A stretch of 41,017 nucleotides of DNA from assembly GCA_031263725.1 (NCBI GenBank), contig JAISFF010000054.1:1-41017 (forward strand), given 5' to 3'. A program made the position numbers and the translations under genes. The first letter of the stretch is position 1; the number at the start of each line of letters is the position of its first letter. Positions 39,962 to 41,017 of the stretch are shown here, one piece after another. The notes beneath the pieces are model-generated. The model did no database searches, was not told the DNA's origin, and saw only the letters and a program-made list of their open reading frames with translations. The DNA comes from Lysobacteraceae bacterium. GTDB taxonomy: Bacteria; Pseudomonadota; Gammaproteobacteria; Xanthomonadales; Xanthomonadaceae.

Positions 39962-40748
39962 TTTGACCTCCCGAGGTCGTCTTGGCGCCGGCTGCATGAC
40001 GGCCGCGTGCGGTTGCGATTGCCCAGTTGAACGGCTTGGTGACAGGCGGATCCCGTGCCAACCCCTCGCGCACCGTGTCCGCCAGCGTCTCGCCCGTCAC
40101 GCCCTCGTCTAGGGCCGCAAGCAAATCGAGGTGGCTGGGGTTGGCGTTGATGCAGCCTGCCTGCCGCATCAGCAAGCACGCCCGCCCGCCGGCGGTCGCG
40201 CGCTCAGAGATCTCTGGTGCTTGCTGTGTTCTATCTGGAGTATTGGGGTATGGGGTATGGGGAGCTTTCGAGCTGGGTTCGTTCTGGGTTCCCCGGTGGG
40301 TTTCTGTTTCAGAACCCAGCAGAAACCCATTGGGTTTTTTCTGGGTTTCTGATTCTGGTGGTTCTGGGTTATCCGGTTGGGTTTCACTATTTCCCGTTAC
40401 TTGTTGATTTTCCTTAATTTGTTTCGGCCTTCCGCCTTTCTTTCCGTTGGCTCTAGCAGCCTCAATAGCTGGCCTAGCTTTCAGTAACTCTTTCTCTATC
40501 CGATACTGCGTCCAAACTACCCCGTTTTTTTCTGGAATTTTCTCGAAAAATTGGGCCAAAATTGCATCGACTGAACGGCGCTCGCTGGCGGTCATCGCGC
40601 GCGCGATCGTGTATCGCTGGTCGTGCGGGATCGGCTGCTCATTCGAGTAGTACCAGTCCATGAGACGGGTATAAGCCCCATCCTGTTCCATCGTCAGGTG
40701 CAGGGTCTTGGTCTGGTAATGTGCCGGGTACCGTGGGTAGAAATTCAC
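39867..40748 (-). CDS. DUF1376 (YdaU-like) replication initiator, O-like
   Basis: 293 aa from GTG 40748, overlapping the upstream stop as GTGA. Residues ~1-95 have the DUF1376 pattern YPRYPAHYQTKTLHLTMEQD, GAYTRLMDWYYSNEQPIP and YTIARAMTASERRSVDAIL, followed by a basic patch (ARANGKKGGRPKQ). Residues ~115-180 are Asn/Pro/Glu/Thr-rich and disordered, and this is where the DNA repeats lie. The C-terminal domain (LLMRQAGCINANPSHLDLLA; PFNWAIATARGR) resembles phage DnaT/O-type ends. It is a likely origin-binding protein. Confidence 0.8.
   Translation of the reverse strand: MNFYPRYPAHYQTKTLHLTMEQDGAYTRLMDWYYSNEQPIPHDQRYTIARAMTASERRSVDAILAQFFEKIPEKNGVVWTQYRIEKELLKARPAIEAARANGKKGGRPKQIKENQQVTGNSETQPDNPEPPESETQKKPNGFLLGSETETHRGTQNEPSSKAPHTPYPNTPDRTQQAPEISERATAGGRACLLMRQAGCINANPSHLDLLAALDEGVTGETLADTVREGLARDPPVTKPFNWAIATARGRHAAGAKTTSGGQNATSSSSGGSLVDDAANRLNEIAERNGLDLS
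40273..40386. other. Candidate replication origin: phased TGGGTT repeats inside the initiator gene
   Basis: TGGGTT begins at 40274, 40285, 40297, 40331, 40342, 40365 and 40378, and the reverse (AACCCA) at 40313 and 40324. Steps are 11, 12, 34, 11, 23 and 13, and 11 between the two inverted copies, close to whole helical turns. On the minus strand the motif is read in all three frames, giving different amino acids (for example ETQ, NP, KPN, EPS). The repeat therefore looks selected as DNA. A T-rich stretch follows (40381-40440). Confidence 0.6.
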
Positions 40749-40987
40749 GGCTGCGCTCCCTCATTGATGACCTGCGCGTACCGGTACGCAGTGGACCGGT
40801 TGATGCCCCATCGGTCCATGATCTGCTGCCCAGTCACACGGTCGCGCAGCGACCGCGCCCACATCGCAATCTTCACCTGCGGAGGCATCAGGTCGATAAC
40901 ACCTTGCGACATCACCACTCCATCCTGCTCAGCCACTGCAACCACCTCGATGGCCCACCTCATCGTGGCCACCCGGTAGGGGATCAT
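40745..40987 (-). CDS. Small helix-turn-helix protein
   Basis: 80 aa if started at ATG 40987; a TTG nine bases further up or an internal ATG (MRWAIEVV) are alternatives, and the region upstream is cut by the window edge. The C-terminal VTGQQIMDRWGINRSTAYRY is a clear helix-turn-helix with a recognition helix. The N-terminus is unremarkable. Its stop overlaps the GTG of the initiator gene. It may be a regulator or a priming helper of the replication operon. Confidence 0.65.
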   Translation of the reverse strand: MIPYRVATMRWAIEVVAVAEQDGVVMSQGVIDLMPPQVKIAMWARSLRDRVTGQQIMDRWGINRSTAYRYAQVINEGAQP

Positions 40988-41017
40988 GCTGGTCAATTGG
41001 TGGGCGGTAGCCGGAAG

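Noticed and set aside
40217-40417. Plus-strand ORF across the TGGGTT repeats
   Set aside because: It is a shadow of the DUF1376 gene; its Gly/Phe/Trp-rich peptide comes from the DNA repeats read backwards.

Overview
The window is a GC-rich stretch of bacterial chromosome that carries most of a short-tailed (podovirus-type) prophage. The host is probably a member of the Xanthomonadaceae (Xanthomonas, Stenotrophomonas, Lysobacter and relatives). The evidence for this is the left end, where a broken gene carries the C-terminal signal (XVIPCD-like) that these bacteria use to send killing effectors through their type IV secretion system. The assignment to family rests on remembered family features, not on a search.

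Layout, left to right. 1-978 (+): remnant of a type IV effector gene, open at the window edge and interrupted by an in-frame TAG at 574. 979-1434: a decayed XRE-type helix-turn-helix fragment, a 13-bp direct repeat and a candidate promoter. 1435-3128 (+): a translationally coupled pair, an uncharacterised ~198-aa protein and an XRE-HTH/ImmA-IrrE metallopeptidase fusion; this is a candidate stress, toxin-antitoxin or defence cassette. 3129-3718: a mostly non-coding junction that holds two displaced copies of phage DNA (a 61-bp copy of the inside of the giant gene and a diverged copy of the late-control region) plus one possible small ORF. 3719-36502 (-): the late operon, very tightly packed with many ATGA/TGATG overlaps. 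37032-37531: endolysin start, tRNA, terminator and late-control region. 37532-41017 (-): early genes (late regulator candidate, DUF1064 nuclease, winged-helix protein, P-like helicase loader, DUF1376 O-like initiator, small HTH protein). The prophage continues past the right edge; no integrase or CI-type repressor is in view.

How it works together. All phage genes are on the minus strand, so transcription runs right to left. The DUF1376/P-like pair would start replication, and a helically phased array of TGGGTT repeats inside the DUF1376 gene is a good candidate origin. The 282-aa protein at 37532-38380 sits where lambda Q sits. Just downstream are a palindrome array, a -35/-10 pair, hairpins and a strong terminator, followed by a tRNA-Met(CAU), the endolysin, two holin-like membrane proteins, and an Rz spanin with Rz1 nested inside it. 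Head genes follow in P22-like order: small and large terminase, P22-type portal, acidic scaffold, capsid of the N4-gp56/DUF4043 type, connector, and beta-propeller stabilisation protein. Then come a run of tail genes and three large helical or polyvalent proteins likely to be ejected with the DNA. The last, 3064 aa, combines two zinc-metallopeptidase motifs, an ADP-ribosyltransferase-like domain and a MuF-C/PBECR-like nuclease domain.

The most interesting signals are the mosaic junction at 3253-3433, the late-control palindrome array, the phased iterons in the initiator gene, the two-gene ImmA/IrrE cassette, and the toxin-bearing giant ejection protein.
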